DNA of 64,000 nt from Paenibacillus sp. 37 (GTDB lineage Bacteria; Bacillota; Bacilli; Paenibacillales; Paenibacillaceae). The notes below the pieces were generated by a model. The model was given only the letters and a program-made list of their open reading frames with translations, searched no databases and was not told where the DNA came from. How positions within the stretch are numbered: the first letter of the stretch is position 1; each line of letters begins with the position of its first letter. Positions 34,916-44,509 of this stretch are shown in pieces. The stretch covers positions 3,286,001 to 3,350,000 of the forward strand of contig NZ_CP043761.1 in the NCBI RefSeq assembly GCF_008386395.1, written 5' to 3'. The position numbers were made by a program, and so were the translations under genes.

Positions 34916-36325
34916 ATGGACACATCACTGATAACACAACAGAACCTGCCGTTAACCGGACATCTTGCTGTTGATCAAGAAATGTTAAGCTCTGTTTTTG
35001 CAGGTTGCTCGGATGTTGTGTTTCATACATTTCAAACCGCATGCCATACTTCAGCGCTATGCGTATATTGTGTTGGTTTATGCGATACAGAACGGCTGGA
35101 GAGACAGGTACTAACGCCTCTTCAGGAGATGGGGATTGAAGCTGCGCAGGTTCCTCTGGCTTCTGTTAAAAGTGTTGATACAACCACTCAGGCGGTGCAG
35201 GCGATATTAGAGGGGGAAGCTTTGTTACTGCTGGAAGGTTCAATGACTGGAACTACATACCCTCTATACAAAGCTGAAAATCGTTCAACCGAGGAACCAT
35301 TAGCTGAATCGACAGTGCGCGGTGCACGAGATGGATTCACAGAATCGTTGACCATGAATATGTCTCTTCTGCGCAAACGTCTCAAGACACCTGCATTGAA
35401 GATTCATACACGTAACATGGGAGATCGTACCAACACCAGTATTTCACTTGTATACATGGAGGGGATTATTGACCCCAAACTGGTAAAGGAAGTGAAAAAA
35501 CGACTTTCAGATTTAAAGCTTCGAGACGTACTGGAGAGTCAGTACATTGAAGAAGGCATTGTTGATCAGCGATACTCCCCATTTCCACAGATGATTGCGA
35601 CGGAGCGTCCGGATGTTGTCGCTTCCAACTTGCTGGAAGGTCGGTTTGCTATTCTTGTGGACGGAACGCCTTTCACCCTTATCGCGCCAGTGACCATCTT
35701 TTCCATGTTACAATCCCCCGAAGATTATTATCAAAATGTGTTTATGAGTGTTTTTGTACGCTGGCTGCGATACATTTTTTTTGTGTTATCCATGCTGCTT
35801 CCATCTGCTTATGTTGCGATTACGACGTTTCATCAGGAGATGATTCCTACCGTATTACTTCTCAGTATTGCACGGGCGAGAGAAGAGATCCCTTTTCCTG
35901 CATTGGTGGAAGCGCTCATTATGGAAATCGCCTTTGAAGCACTGCGGGAGGCTGGCGTCCGTTTGCCAAAGCAGGTCGGATCAGCGGTCAGTATTGTGGG
36001 AGCCTTAATTATTGGGCAAGCGGCGACGAGTGCCGGAATTGTGTCAGCCCCCATGATTATCATTGTTGCGATAACCGGTATCGCTTCTTTCATGATTCCT
36101 CGCTACGCTGCCAGCATCGCGACCCGATTACTGCGTTTTCCTATGATGTTTCTGGCGGGAACGCTGGGACTCACAGGTGTCATGTTGGGAGTCATCCTGG
36201 TTGTCATTCATCTGAGCAGTCTTCGTTCATTCGGAACACCTTATCTGTCACCAGTAGCCCCTACGATGAGCAAGGAACTCAAGGATGTATGGTGGCGTCC
36301 AGCACCAAGGAACAAACCGGACTAG
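34916..36325 (+). CDS. Spore germination protein, GerA-type A subunit
   Basis: A 469-residue GerA/GerKA-family protein of the spore inner-membrane germinant receptor. The N-terminal cytosolic domain (about 1-270) includes the conserved RNMGDRTNTSISLVYMEGI region and FPQMIATERPD with EGRFAILVDGTPF. Four to five membrane helices follow (about 280-440). ATG 34916 has GGGGAGGG upstream. It is the first gene of a four-gene unit with B, C and a small D-like protein. Receptors sense amino acids or sugars and gate ion release. Confidence 0.93.
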   Translation: MDTSLITQQNLPLTGHLAVDQEMLSSVFAGCSDVVFHTFQTACHTSALCVYCVGLCDTERLERQVLTPLQEMGIEAAQVPLASVKSVDTTTQAVQAILEGEALLLLEGSMTGTTYPLYKAENRSTEEPLAESTVRGARDGFTESLTMNMSLLRKRLKTPALKIHTRNMGDRTNTSISLVYMEGIIDPKLVKEVKKRLSDLKLRDVLESQYIEEGIVDQRYSPFPQMIATERPDVVASNLLEGRFAILVDGTPFTLIAPVTIFSMLQSPEDYYQNVFMSVFVRWLRYIFFVLSMLLPSAYVAITTFHQEMIPTVLLLSIARAREEIPFPALVEALIMEIAFEALREAGVRLPKQVGSAVSIVGALIIGQAATSAGIVSAPMIIIVAITGIASFMIPRYAASIATRLLRFPMMFLAGTLGLTGVMLGVILVVIHLSSLRSFGTPYLSPVAPTMSKELKDVWWRPAPRNKPD

Positions 36326-36365
36326 AACAATTCATACTCAAGCAATCAAGGGAGCGGGATTACAC

Positions 36366-37481
36366 ATGTTAACTGACAAAGGAAAAATATCAGAGACTCA
36401 ATTGGCATTCATGATCTTTCCTGCCATTCTCGCAACAGCCATCTTGTCTGTTCCTGGAATTACAATGCACTATGCAGGTCATGACATGTGGCTCTCTCCG
36501 ATTATAGGCTCCATTATTGGTATTGCAGCGGTAGCGATCTCTATAGGACTGGATCGCCTGTACCCCGGAAAAACGCTCATTCAATCGAGTGTATCGATTG
36601 CGGGGCGTATCTCTGGAAAATTAATAGGATTGGTATATATCATTTTTTTGCCCCATTTGACGGGCTTGATTATACGGACGTACGGTGAATTCATTGTTAA
36701 CAATGCACTTCCGCGGACTCCGCTATTCGTTGTAATGGGGACGATGGTTGCGGTGTGTGCGCTTAATGTCAGACTAGGAATCGAAGTAGTTGGACGCACG
36801 TCTCAAATCTTTGTGACCCTCCTTATCGTGTTGCTTAGTCTAATCTTCATTCTATTGATCGGGGAACTGAATCCAGCGGAATTATTCCCTTTCATGGAGA
36901 ACGGACCACTACCTAGTATTAAAGGAGCCCTTGGACCTGCTGCATGGTTTAGTGAATACATCGTAATTGCCTTCTTGCTTCCTTATGTCAATCGTAGAAA
37001 ACGCACAACACGAGTTATGTTGGGTTCCCTTATACTAACGACAACCGCAATGACGGTAATCAATCTGTTTTGCCTGTTTTTAATTGGAGATCTGACGGAT
37101 AGCTTTGTATATCCGGTTATGATTGCTGCAAGATACATAACCATTGCAGACTTTCTGCAACATATTGAATCCCTGATTATTGCGGTTTGGATTTTTGGAA
37201 TCTTCGTCAAGATTTCTGTTTTTCTTTATATTTTTGCGACATCCACAGCAGAATGGTTCGGTTTGAAGGATTACAAACCCGTCGTTGTGCCGCTTTCGTT
37301 TCTATGCATGGTATATGCCTACTGGGTTGTGTCCGGCGGATCGGGTGCTTCTAGTCTGATTGGGCCTTCAGCTAACTTGTATACGATCAGCATTTTATTG
37401 ATCCTTCCGGCTATGATCTACGGTGTCGCATGGCTGAAGAAAGGGTGGGCACATTTTCGAAAGAATCAAGCGAACACCTGA
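36366..37481 (+). CDS. Spore germination protein, GerA-type B subunit
   Basis: A 371-residue GerAB/GerKB endospore-germination permease of the amino acid-polyamine-cation superfamily with about ten membrane helices; this subunit is thought to bind the germinant. Opening block ISETQLAFMIFPAIL is typical. The frame is open from 36285 within the A gene, but GGGAGCGGG upstream fits ATG 36366, 40 nt after the A stop. Confidence 0.92.
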   Translation: MLTDKGKISETQLAFMIFPAILATAILSVPGITMHYAGHDMWLSPIIGSIIGIAAVAISIGLDRLYPGKTLIQSSVSIAGRISGKLIGLVYIIFLPHLTGLIIRTYGEFIVNNALPRTPLFVVMGTMVAVCALNVRLGIEVVGRTSQIFVTLLIVLLSLIFILLIGELNPAELFPFMENGPLPSIKGALGPAAWFSEYIVIAFLLPYVNRRKRTTRVMLGSLILTTTAMTVINLFCLFLIGDLTDSFVYPVMIAARYITIADFLQHIESLIIAVWIFGIFVKISVFLYIFATSTAEWFGLKDYKPVVVPLSFLCMVYAYWVVSGGSGASSLIGPSANLYTISILLILPAMIYGVAWLKKGWAHFRKNQANT

Positions 37482-37499
37482 TTGATGGGGGAGGAGCAC

Positions 37500-38675
37500 T
37501 TGCGAATATATAGAGTACTACTAATGCCAATATTGTGTTGTGTACTTTTAAGTGGATGCTGGGATCGCATTGAGATTAACGATTTGGCTATTGTGCTGGC
37601 TACGGGTATAGATTACGAAGACGGCAAAGTACAACTGACTTCACAGATTTTCATTCCGCGAAAGGCCAGTGCAGGAGATAGCAGTGGGAGCGGAGGCAGT
37701 CCAAGCGGGGTTACGATGATTCGAACGGCGGAAGGACTTACAATTGCCGAGGCATTGAATCGGTTACAACGTAAGGTTCCCCGGAATATGTTCTGGGGCC
37801 ACTGCGAAGTCATCATCATTAGTGAGCAAGCCGGTAAACGCGGTATCCGCGAGTACATCGATTTCTTCCTGCGCTACCCTCAATTCAGGGAACATGCATA
37901 TGTCTTTTCCAGCGAAAGGGCGGCGAAAGATATTCTTGCCTTGCTTGATCCTCTGGAGCGAAGTTCTGCAGAATCGTTGCGAGAAATGGCCAATATGAAG
38001 CTGGGTACACGGATGACTGCTCTTGAACTAGGTAAATCGATCGAAGGTCCAGGTAGCTCCGTCATCTTGTCTCGCATGTTAATCTTACCCCCGGAGCCCG
38101 ATCAGGATAAACTGACAACTACGCCATATGTAAAAGGTTTGAGCTTGTATAAGGAGGATCGCTACGTCAAGACGGTCAAAGAACCATTAAGTGTAGGTGT
38201 ATTATTACTTGCAAAAGAACTGAACAACATTATCATGCCTGTTGAATTTAAGCCGTTAAAAGGTTCTTTTTCGATCCAGCCCATTGAAATCCAAACGGTC
38301 TTGAAACCTCGGATTGTAAACCAACAGTGGAGTATGAAGGTCGACATCCAAACCCGGGGAGAAGTGGTGTTAAATACGACGGAGGCCGATCTGACTGATC
38401 CCGCTGTGTTATCTAAATTGGAACAGGAATGGTCAGCTAAGCTTACAACACTGGCTCATGATGCTTTAGAGATGGCCCAGAAGGAGCTGCGCACAGATTT
38501 TTTCAAATTTGCTGTTGAATTTCGTAGATATTATCCAAATCAATGGAAGAAGCAGGAGAAGAACTGGGAAACCATCTATCCTGAAATGGACGTGGAAGTC
38601 AAAGTGGAAGCACATGTAGTACGTACCGGAAAATCAACAGGACCTCAGGGGATACCTGATGAGGACGAAAATTGA
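37500..38675 (+). CDS. Spore germination lipoprotein, GerA-type C subunit
   Basis: A 391-residue GerAC/GerKC lipoprotein. Signal and lipobox LLSGC are followed by the family hallmark WDRIEINDLAIV. The frame includes TTG 37482 and ATG 37485, but GGGGGAGG at 37487-37494 fits TTG 37500, which gives a normal lipoprotein signal. Gene order A-B-C is standard. Confidence 0.92.
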   Translation: MRIYRVLLMPILCCVLLSGCWDRIEINDLAIVLATGIDYEDGKVQLTSQIFIPRKASAGDSSGSGGSPSGVTMIRTAEGLTIAEALNRLQRKVPRNMFWGHCEVIIISEQAGKRGIREYIDFFLRYPQFREHAYVFSSERAAKDILALLDPLERSSAESLREMANMKLGTRMTALELGKSIEGPGSSVILSRMLILPPEPDQDKLTTTPYVKGLSLYKEDRYVKTVKEPLSVGVLLLAKELNNIIMPVEFKPLKGSFSIQPIEIQTVLKPRIVNQQWSMKVDIQTRGEVVLNTTEADLTDPAVLSKLEQEWSAKLTTLAHDALEMAQKELRTDFFKFAVEFRRYYPNQWKKQEKNWETIYPEMDVEVKVEAHVVRTGKSTGPQGIPDEDEN

Positions 38676-38719
38676 ACAGAGATCGCTCCTGTTATAAGCC
38701 TGAGAAATGAGGTGATTGT

Positions 38720-38938
38720 ATGAAAATAGGCTCAATCCTTGGAATTTTGATGCTGTCGGCTGCGATAATGTATGGAGAGTGGAAGAGTAGCAAAGAGAAG
38801 CGAGCCAGAATAGTGAGTGCGGGGATTACTGCAGTGGCGACAGTCATTGGGATTATCCTTCTCTTTCAGCCCCGATTTCCTGGTCCTACCCAGGTTATGA
38901 AGCTTGTATTTGGAAGCGTGGATAAATTAATGAAGTGA
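38720..38938 (+). CDS. Small two-helix membrane protein, germination D-subunit-like
   Basis: A 72-residue protein with two hydrophobic segments (about 2-20 and 32-50) joined by a basic loop. Small two-helix D proteins are encoded with some GerA-type operons of Bacillus and modulate receptor function; size, topology and position fit that class. GAGGTGATT precedes ATG 38720. It closes the operon before the terminator at 38951. Confidence 0.75.
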   Translation: MKIGSILGILMLSAAIMYGEWKSSKEKRARIVSAGITAVATVIGIILLFQPRFPGPTQVMKLVFGSVDKLMK

Positions 38939-38950
38939 GAATATGGAACA

Positions 38951-38996
38951 GAAGGACCACGTCTTTACGTACCAAAGATGAGGTCCTTCTTTTATT
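38951..38996. terminator. Terminator of the germination operon
   Basis: GAAGGACC (38951-38958) with GGTCCTTC (38982-38989) around an inner TCTTT/AAAGA stem, followed by TTTATTTT. It lies between convergent genes. Confidence 0.85.
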
Positions 38997-39025
38997 TTAA
39001 GTGAGCTGCATCCACTTAAAGATGT

Positions 39026-40300
39026 CTATTCTTTGATCACAGAAGCGTTCACGGCATCTTCCATCTTTGTATTGTAGGAACGGAACAGCCCCAAACGCCA
39101 GAACGCGGCTCCTTTGAGGTCATAACGTTTGGCAAGACCGAGCTTATCATCTACAGAGGAGGGCGTTTCACTGCTTAGACTGATCCCGAGCAGAAGCTTG
39201 CTCTTCGGGACACCGGCCTGTATGGCTAATTGAATCGCCTGATCTACAAGACTATTTGGCTCAGGTACCTGAGATTTGGTGCCAACCGGATTATACTGAT
39301 AGGCCATAATAATAAGATCATCTGCAATAGAGGCAAGAGTTTTGTAATCATAACCTTTATAAGCACTATTTAGCGGGGGTACCGCCAGAGATAAAGCTGT
39401 GTCCTGGGGCAAGGAACTCTTTAGTTGTTTCACGTAAGCATTGAGCAGCTTCTGTTGTTCTACTGCATCCAGTTTAAAGCCCAGTCCTTCAAAATCCAGA
39501 ACAACTCCGCCAAAACCATGTTCAGAAACAGCAGAGGTTATACCTTCAATCGATTTCTGACGCAGGTTGGTGTCACTCAACACTTTGGTCAGTTCGCCGT
39601 TTCCGTCCAATGCATATACCATTAGTTGCGGTTGGATACGCTGATCTGCTGCGTCAGCAACAATAGACTGCGGCGTAATATCACCCGCAGCAGCAGGAAG
39701 ACGGTACTCTTCCCCCTGGAGTGTAAACTGACCTTCGCGATCAATGCGGCTCCAGCCAAATGCTACAGAATTCATGGAAGTAATGAGATCCTTTTCTTGA
39801 AAGGATTGCAATGCATAGAAGGCTCTCAGGTGCATCTCGCGTTGTGGGGAGACGAGAGAGACCGTCTTGGTTGCCTGATTCCAGCTTACTTGTACACCGA
39901 ATTGGTTACTGAATGAACTTAATGGAATAAGTACTCGTCCTTCCCGCTGAACTGGTGGTGCAGGAAGTTTTACGTTCTTTCCGTTTACGGTTGCTGTAGT
40001 GCTGCCTACCGTTAATACTACCTCGGTGGTTTGACCTTTTACAGCATTCGTTGCTTTTACAGTCTGCGTTTTGCTGTTCCACGTTATATCGATACCCAGA
40101 GCCTCTCCAACCGTCCGAAACGGAACATAAGTGACACCCTTATCCATGCGTGGAGCTGCATCAAACGTTAAGGGGACATCGTCCAGTTGAACGGTAATGG
40201 CCGGAGCAGCATAGGCTCCACCGATATTTGGGGTGTTTCCAAGGACAGAGAGAGTAATCACTGTAACCGCAGCAATTTTTCCTACACGCTTAATGAACAT
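39026..40300 (-). CDS. Secreted GH18-like protein with copper-amine-oxidase N-terminal domain
   Basis: A 424-residue exported protein. After a signal peptide (cleavage near AYA-AP, about 31) come two copper-amine-oxidase-N-like beta repeats (about 38-150; VTYVPFRTVGEALG and RVLIPLSSFSNQFG), a common Paenibacillus surface module. Residues 155-420 form a GH18-like barrel with FGGVVLDFEGLG, where Asp and Glu match the end of the DxxDxDxE motif. It may cleave spore or wall glycans, like YaaH/SleL types, or only bind them. GGAGGAAAC precedes ATG 40300 on the minus strand. Confidence 0.85.
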   Translation of the reverse strand: MFIKRVGKIAAVTVITLSVLGNTPNIGGAYAAPAITVQLDDVPLTFDAAPRMDKGVTYVPFRTVGEALGIDITWNSKTQTVKATNAVKGQTTEVVLTVGSTTATVNGKNVKLPAPPVQREGRVLIPLSSFSNQFGVQVSWNQATKTVSLVSPQREMHLRAFYALQSFQEKDLITSMNSVAFGWSRIDREGQFTLQGEEYRLPAAAGDITPQSIVADAADQRIQPQLMVYALDGNGELTKVLSDTNLRQKSIEGITSAVSEHGFGGVVLDFEGLGFKLDAVEQQKLLNAYVKQLKSSLPQDTALSLAVPPLNSAYKGYDYKTLASIADDLIIMAYQYNPVGTKSQVPEPNSLVDQAIQLAIQAGVPKSKLLLGISLSSETPSSVDDKLGLAKRYDLKGAAFWRLGLFRSYNTKMEDAVNASVIKE

Positions 40301-40481
40301 CGTCTGTTTCCTCCAACTTGGTACATAATAGTAGATTCTTGCTTTAAAAGTAATCTAGTAATCTAGCATATGTATCATAACAAAATTTTCATATCGTTCC
40401 AATATAAGAGTCGAAGTTTAGTCATATTGGCGGCAAGAATCGTAATATACTTTACTATATATTGCGGAAGGAGTGTGCTTT

Positions 40482-40850
40482 TTGCCAAACTCTACGGGTT
40501 TTATATACAATCCAACCACCGGTGCAACTCAGTCCACGCAGCTTATCGTGACTTGCATTAACGATTCTCTTAATGCTCCCGTTAATATTGAGCTTGAGGT
40601 TTTCAGGTGGGATACTACTCAAACTGCACGTATTGCGATTGGTCATGATCTGTTTGAATTATTGCCTCAAGCGACTAGAACCGTAATCTATCCACTGATC
40701 AACGCCGCTTTTTTCGAGGTGCAAAGTGATTATTTTAGCGCCACAAGCACTATCATTCATGTATATGGTGTTGATTCTACAGGTCAGATCATCCAGCGTG
40801 TGCTCCAATCCGAGATGACATTAATTGACCGATTCACAAATATCCCTTAA
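40482..40850 (+). CDS. Small beta-rich protein of unknown function
   Basis: A protein of about 122 residues, beta-rich and lacking a signal peptide. Its sequence (for example FIYNPTTGATQSTQLIVTC) does not match a family I know. The frame begins at GTG 40473 inside AAGGAG; TTG 40482 has 8-nt spacing from that site and is preferred. It is 18 nt upstream of the Asp-box propeller gene and probably cotranscribed. Spore-surface or appendage use is a guess. Confidence 0.68.
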   Translation: MPNSTGFIYNPTTGATQSTQLIVTCINDSLNAPVNIELEVFRWDTTQTARIAIGHDLFELLPQATRTVIYPLINAAFFEVQSDYFSATSTIIHVYGVDSTGQIIQRVLQSEMTLIDRFTNIP

Positions 40851-40868
40851 AGGAAGAGAGGTGAGCAG

Positions 40869-42101
40869 ATGGCAGTTGTGAATATTACTGGAGCATTAGC
40901 AGGCAGCCAATTCGAACCTTCAATTGCAGTTAATACGTTGAACCCGAATATTATGTGTGTGGTAGCTGTGGATACCAGTACTGGACCAACATTGACTGGA
41001 TTCTATCGTTCCATTGATGGAGGGAGTACCTGGTCTACAACGATACTTCCTCAACCAGCAGGATATGCAGGAGCAGAAGCACCAACAATAGACTATACGT
41101 TTCCAAATACCTTTATCGTTACCGTTCACTTGTTTAACGGGATTAATGATGGGACGATTGCAAGTTACACCTCATTTGACGATGGGTTAACGTGGCAGCC
41201 ACCGGTTATCGTGCAGGCAGGTTTCGGTACCATTGTTCATAATGATGAGCCTTACATAGCGGTAGACCGTTCTCCTGGTAGCCCCTATCGAGGCAATGCA
41301 TATGTCGGATATACCCCACTTGCCACGACTTCTTCCGCTATATTTACACAACGGTCGGTCTCACAGGGGTTAACCTGGGAGCCACCTGACCGACAGTCGA
41401 ATCCGCGAGGAATTCATGACCGGGCAGCGCTGGCTGTTGGATTCTCGGGTGAGGTCTATGCAGGCTACATCATAACAGGGCCTGCCAGCCCTTCTGCACT
41501 TTTGCGTATTTCCTACGATGGTGGCATTACCTATCAACCTCCTCTGGATAGACAGGCGACATTCATCTCATCCGTTGTGCCAGCTCCATCGCCTTTACCT
41601 GTACCGAATTACGCTTTTCGGGTACAGACCAATCTAAGTCTGGGAGCAGATATTTCCGTTGGACCTAACAGTGGAACCGTATATGCCGTATGGAATGATG
41701 CACGAGCTGGCTATACCGATGTGTTACTCTGCGAATCTCCGGATGGCCTTTTATGGTCAGACCCCATCAGTATCACAGGCGCGCCACCGGGTACACAGAA
41801 TTTTTTCCCGTCGATAACCGTATCACCTTTTGCAGGGACGATCAGGGTTATTTATTACTCCAATCGAATTGACGGATTCCTGCTGGACGTTTTTGTTGCG
41901 GAATCATTTGATGGCGGGACCAGCTTCGCCAATCGACGTATCACAACCACATCTTTCAATCCCAATGGTAACTCTCCGATGCCAACGGTACTGATTGGGG
42001 ACTACATCACTGCTGCAACGTATGCTCCAGATAATTTAGCAGCCGTGTGGATGGCCACAACACCACCCACGGGTAAGCTGGATGTTTATTTTGGAAACTG
42101 A
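40869..42101 (+). CDS. Asp-box beta-propeller protein (sialidase fold)
   Basis: A 410-residue protein with six Asp-box (BNR) turns: SIDGGSTW (48-55), SFDDGLTW (102-109), a degenerate SVSQGLTW (163-170), SYDGGITY (215-222), SPDGLLW (290-296) and SFDGGTSF (346-353). This implies a six-bladed propeller like sialidases, but I cannot point to a full Arg triad. There is no signal peptide or wall anchor, which is odd for a sialidase and suits a spore-surface or intracellular protein. GAGAGGTG precedes ATG 40869. Confidence 0.85.
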   Translation: MAVVNITGALAGSQFEPSIAVNTLNPNIMCVVAVDTSTGPTLTGFYRSIDGGSTWSTTILPQPAGYAGAEAPTIDYTFPNTFIVTVHLFNGINDGTIASYTSFDDGLTWQPPVIVQAGFGTIVHNDEPYIAVDRSPGSPYRGNAYVGYTPLATTSSAIFTQRSVSQGLTWEPPDRQSNPRGIHDRAALAVGFSGEVYAGYIITGPASPSALLRISYDGGITYQPPLDRQATFISSVVPAPSPLPVPNYAFRVQTNLSLGADISVGPNSGTVYAVWNDARAGYTDVLLCESPDGLLWSDPISITGAPPGTQNFFPSITVSPFAGTIRVIYYSNRIDGFLLDVFVAESFDGGTSFANRRITTTSFNPNGNSPMPTVLIGDYITAATYAPDNLAAVWMATTPPTGKLDVYFGN

Positions 42102-42116
42102 TTCAATGTAAATTGG

Positions 42117-42177
42117 AACACCCCCACACCTTAATCTTTATGAACAAACAGATTAAGAGTATAGGGGTGGAGGTGTT
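42117..42177. terminator. Long hairpin between convergent genes
   Basis: Left arm 42117-42138 (AACACC...TTAATCT) pairs with right arm 42150-42177 (AGATTAAG...AGGTGTT), interrupted by an internal bulge. T runs are weak on both sides. It probably ends transcription from both directions. Confidence 0.65.
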
Positions 42178-42181
42178 CATT

Positions 42182-42607
42182 TTAATCAGAAACGACAAAT
42201 CCGTCGAAACTCTCAGGACCGACCCGAACCGTTCCGAGCAGGTTGGTACTGATAAATGCAGTGTACGTTAGTTGTGGCTGGATCGGTGGATTATAGTCGT
42301 TGGCAGAGAAAACAATAACTTCGGGGTTGAGGAAACCGCTTAAACCATAAGTGAAGTTAGCAGAGTAAACAATCGGATCCGTAGCAACGGTGCCTCTAAC
42401 AATGGTAATTCTGACTTGAAAGAGTGCAAGCGGTAGTCGCACCGTAATGGTTCCTTTCAATGAAACTCGTGGATTGGCTCCAGCTCCAACCGTTTGCAGA
42501 CCAATCTGTGCAAATAGTTGAGGCGTATTAATCACTGGAATCGGTATAGAAATGGAATTAAACAACGCAGCATTTTGCGAAGATCTTGCATCCAGAAATT
42601 GTGTCAA
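42182..42607 (-). CDS. Beta-rich protein of unknown function
   Basis: A 141-residue protein with alternating hydrophobic strands (ISIPIPVIN, KGTITVRLPLALFQVRITIV) and no signal peptide. It loosely recalls exosporium or collagen-tail trimer domains, but I cannot assign it. The start is TTG at 42607 with AGGAGG 8 nt upstream on the minus strand. It converges on the Asp-box propeller gene, and both may belong to one surface system. Confidence 0.72.
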   Translation of the reverse strand: MTQFLDARSSQNAALFNSISIPIPVINTPQLFAQIGLQTVGAGANPRVSLKGTITVRLPLALFQVRITIVRGTVATDPIVYSANFTYGLSGFLNPEVIVFSANDYNPPIQPQLTYTAFISTNLLGTVRVGPESFDGFVVSD

Positions 42608-42649
42608 CGTATATACCTCCTATCTGTTTCAGATAGAATAATATATTCC

Positions 42650-43885
42650 TCATTCAGAGATTTGCATGGACGTTGGTGACGCGCTGGAAATATTAAAGGC
42701 AAATCGACTGCCCAAGTGACTTGTTTCTTTAAGCCATACAATCCCACCCATCAATTCAGCGAGTTGTTTACAGATGGATAGGCCTAGCCCGGCTCCACCA
42801 TACTTTCCGGAGTTGCCGTGAATCTGCGAATAGGATTTGAACAATAGATCTTGGCGATCCTGGGGGATGCCGATGCCCGTATCTATTATCTCGTAAGATG
42901 CATGGAGTGTACCTTCTGGATCAGCAGATACTTGCGTAGAGATGCATACTTCACCTTGCTCCGTGAATTTCAACGCATTGCCAACAAGATTGATTAGGAT
43001 CTGACGGACTTTTTGCTGATCGCCTATAAGCATCAAATGATCATTTATATCGTATTCTGCGTATAATCGGACACCTTTTTTCTGTGCTTCAGATGAGAAC
43101 AACTGGAGTACATGGTCGACGGTTTTAATGACACTGTAGGGGTTAATCTCCAGAGAGATCGCACCCGCTTCTGCTTTGGAATAGTCGAGAATTTGATCCA
43201 TCATGGATAACAGACTGGTTCCACTAGACTCTATGACATTAACATATAACGATTGATCCTCATTCAGCTTGGTAGATTGCAATAGATTTGCCATTGCAAG
43301 AACACCATTCATCGGGGTACGAATTTCGTGGCTAAGGACGGCTAAGAGATTTTTCTTCTCTTCCAGTACTTTTGCAGCGGTTTCTTCCGCATGTTTTAAC
43401 TGTTGCAGTGTCGTTTCCATCTCAAGAAGACCTGTGAAGAATGAAGACAAGGAGAGAAGCAGATCCACGTCCTTTTGTTGATAGGAATAGAAATCCTGAT
43501 CAAACGAACAGAGGGAGCCATAAATTTCTCCGTTCTCATTATGTATAGGTACGCCTACAAATGAACAACCACCTACGAATTCTGTAGCGTCCATATGTTT
43601 GGTTAACGGATGAGTCAGATTGTTATTAATTACCAATGGACCTTGGGTATGTTCAGTCACAAGTGCACAATATGACTCGGCGTTTTCAACGACAAGTCCC
43701 TCACCTAAAATTAGTTTGTCACGATTATATACGTTCAGAACTTTGGTGGATAGATGATCCAACTGAGCGATACAAAACGTATTTGCAGGAATTAACCTGC
43801 TTGCCGTGTCCATAACATTAGCAGCCGAATCATATAATTTATGTGAGACTATAGATAGCACATCAATGAATTCTGTTTTCAACAT
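42650..43885 (-). CDS. GAF-domain sensor histidine kinase
   Basis: A 411-residue soluble kinase. A GAF-like sensor occupies about 8-155 (VGVPIHNENGEIYGSLCSF), a helical linker follows, then HisKA with His186 in LSHEIRTPMNG and an ATPase domain with N box INLVGNALKFTEQG, G1 IDTGIGIP and G2 GGAGLGLSICKQLAEL. No membrane segment and no receiver domain; an orphan kinase with no adjacent response regulator. Such GAF kinases in spore formers often feed phosphorelays (inference). AGGAGGAG precedes ATG 43885 by 10 nt. Confidence 0.92.
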   Translation of the reverse strand: MLKTEFIDVLSIVSHKLYDSAANVMDTASRLIPANTFCIAQLDHLSTKVLNVYNRDKLILGEGLVVENAESYCALVTEHTQGPLVINNNLTHPLTKHMDATEFVGGCSFVGVPIHNENGEIYGSLCSFDQDFYSYQQKDVDLLLSLSSFFTGLLEMETTLQQLKHAEETAAKVLEEKKNLLAVLSHEIRTPMNGVLAMANLLQSTKLNEDQSLYVNVIESSGTSLLSMMDQILDYSKAEAGAISLEINPYSVIKTVDHVLQLFSSEAQKKGVRLYAEYDINDHLMLIGDQQKVRQILINLVGNALKFTEQGEVCISTQVSADPEGTLHASYEIIDTGIGIPQDRQDLLFKSYSQIHGNSGKYGGAGLGLSICKQLAELMGGIVWLKETSHLGSRFAFNISSASPTSMQISE

Positions 43886-44047
43886 ATTGATTTGACTCCT
43901 CCTGATTGTAGAAATTCGTTGTGCACTGTATTAAGTATATATGAATTCGAAGAATAGAGCATGTATGGTTTTGACAGTGGAAGATGGAAATGAGAAAATA
44001 TAATGCTGTAGAACATGAAAAATATATTAAGTGGTGGAGGCATTTCA

Positions 44048-44356
44048 ATGAATCAGCGTTTTCGAATTACCCGGTCCGTACAAGAAAGCAATGCGGAACA
44101 ATCCATCTCCCTGGAAGAATGCAAACTCTACTTCGAGTCCAAGCCCGAATTCACCTATTCATCGGTTCTTCACATTGTTGGAGCAGAGAGCACCATGTCC
44201 ATCGATGGGGATTTTTTTATGTGGGACCTTGAGGGAACACAGATTGCTTTTCGTTTGTACATGGGAGATCTGTATGTAGCTATTTCTAACGAAGCTATTG
44301 TACCCAAAATGATTGAGATTGCAACGGATCTACGTGCAGACATCGTTGAAGGATAA
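44048..44356 (+). CDS. Small protein of unknown function
   Basis: A 102-residue acidic protein (for example ISLEECKLYFESKPEFTYSS) without signal or membrane segment; family not recognised. The frame is open from 44015, but GGTGGAGG at 44033-44040 with 7-nt spacing supports ATG 44048. It lies alone between the kinase promoter region and the lipase leader. Confidence 0.72.
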   Translation: MNQRFRITRSVQESNAEQSISLEECKLYFESKPEFTYSSVLHIVGAESTMSIDGDFFMWDLEGTQIAFRLYMGDLYVAISNEAIVPKMIEIATDLRADIVEG

Positions 44357-44403
44357 GAAGTAGAGAACTAGGTTTGATAAAAATGTAATCATGTTAGTTG
44401 TAG

Positions 44404-44499
44404 TATACTTTAGACATTCCTGTAAAAATGAGACTAAAGGTTCATTTATATTCCATATGTTAGATTGTAATATATGGAATATAAAACATTTTACAGGAG
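44404..44499 (+). promoter_or_regulatory. Lipase leader: -10 box and nested hairpin masking the ribosome binding site
   Basis: TATACT at 44404-44409 would start a transcript near 44416. The leader then folds as two nested stems. An inner perfect 13-bp stem pairs 44446-44458 with 44472-44484. An outer stem pairs 44417-44430 with 44487-44499 (13 pairs, one bulged A). The outer right arm contains the AGGAG (44495-44499) that serves GTG 44510, so the folded leader hides the ribosome binding site. Confidence 0.65.
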
Positions 44500-44509
44500 A
44501 GTGAATGAA

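Noticed and set aside
44474..44509. ATG 44474 as lipase start
   Set aside because: It lies inside the leader hairpin, lacks a ribosome binding site and adds a non-signal extension; GTG 44510 gives a standard signal peptide.
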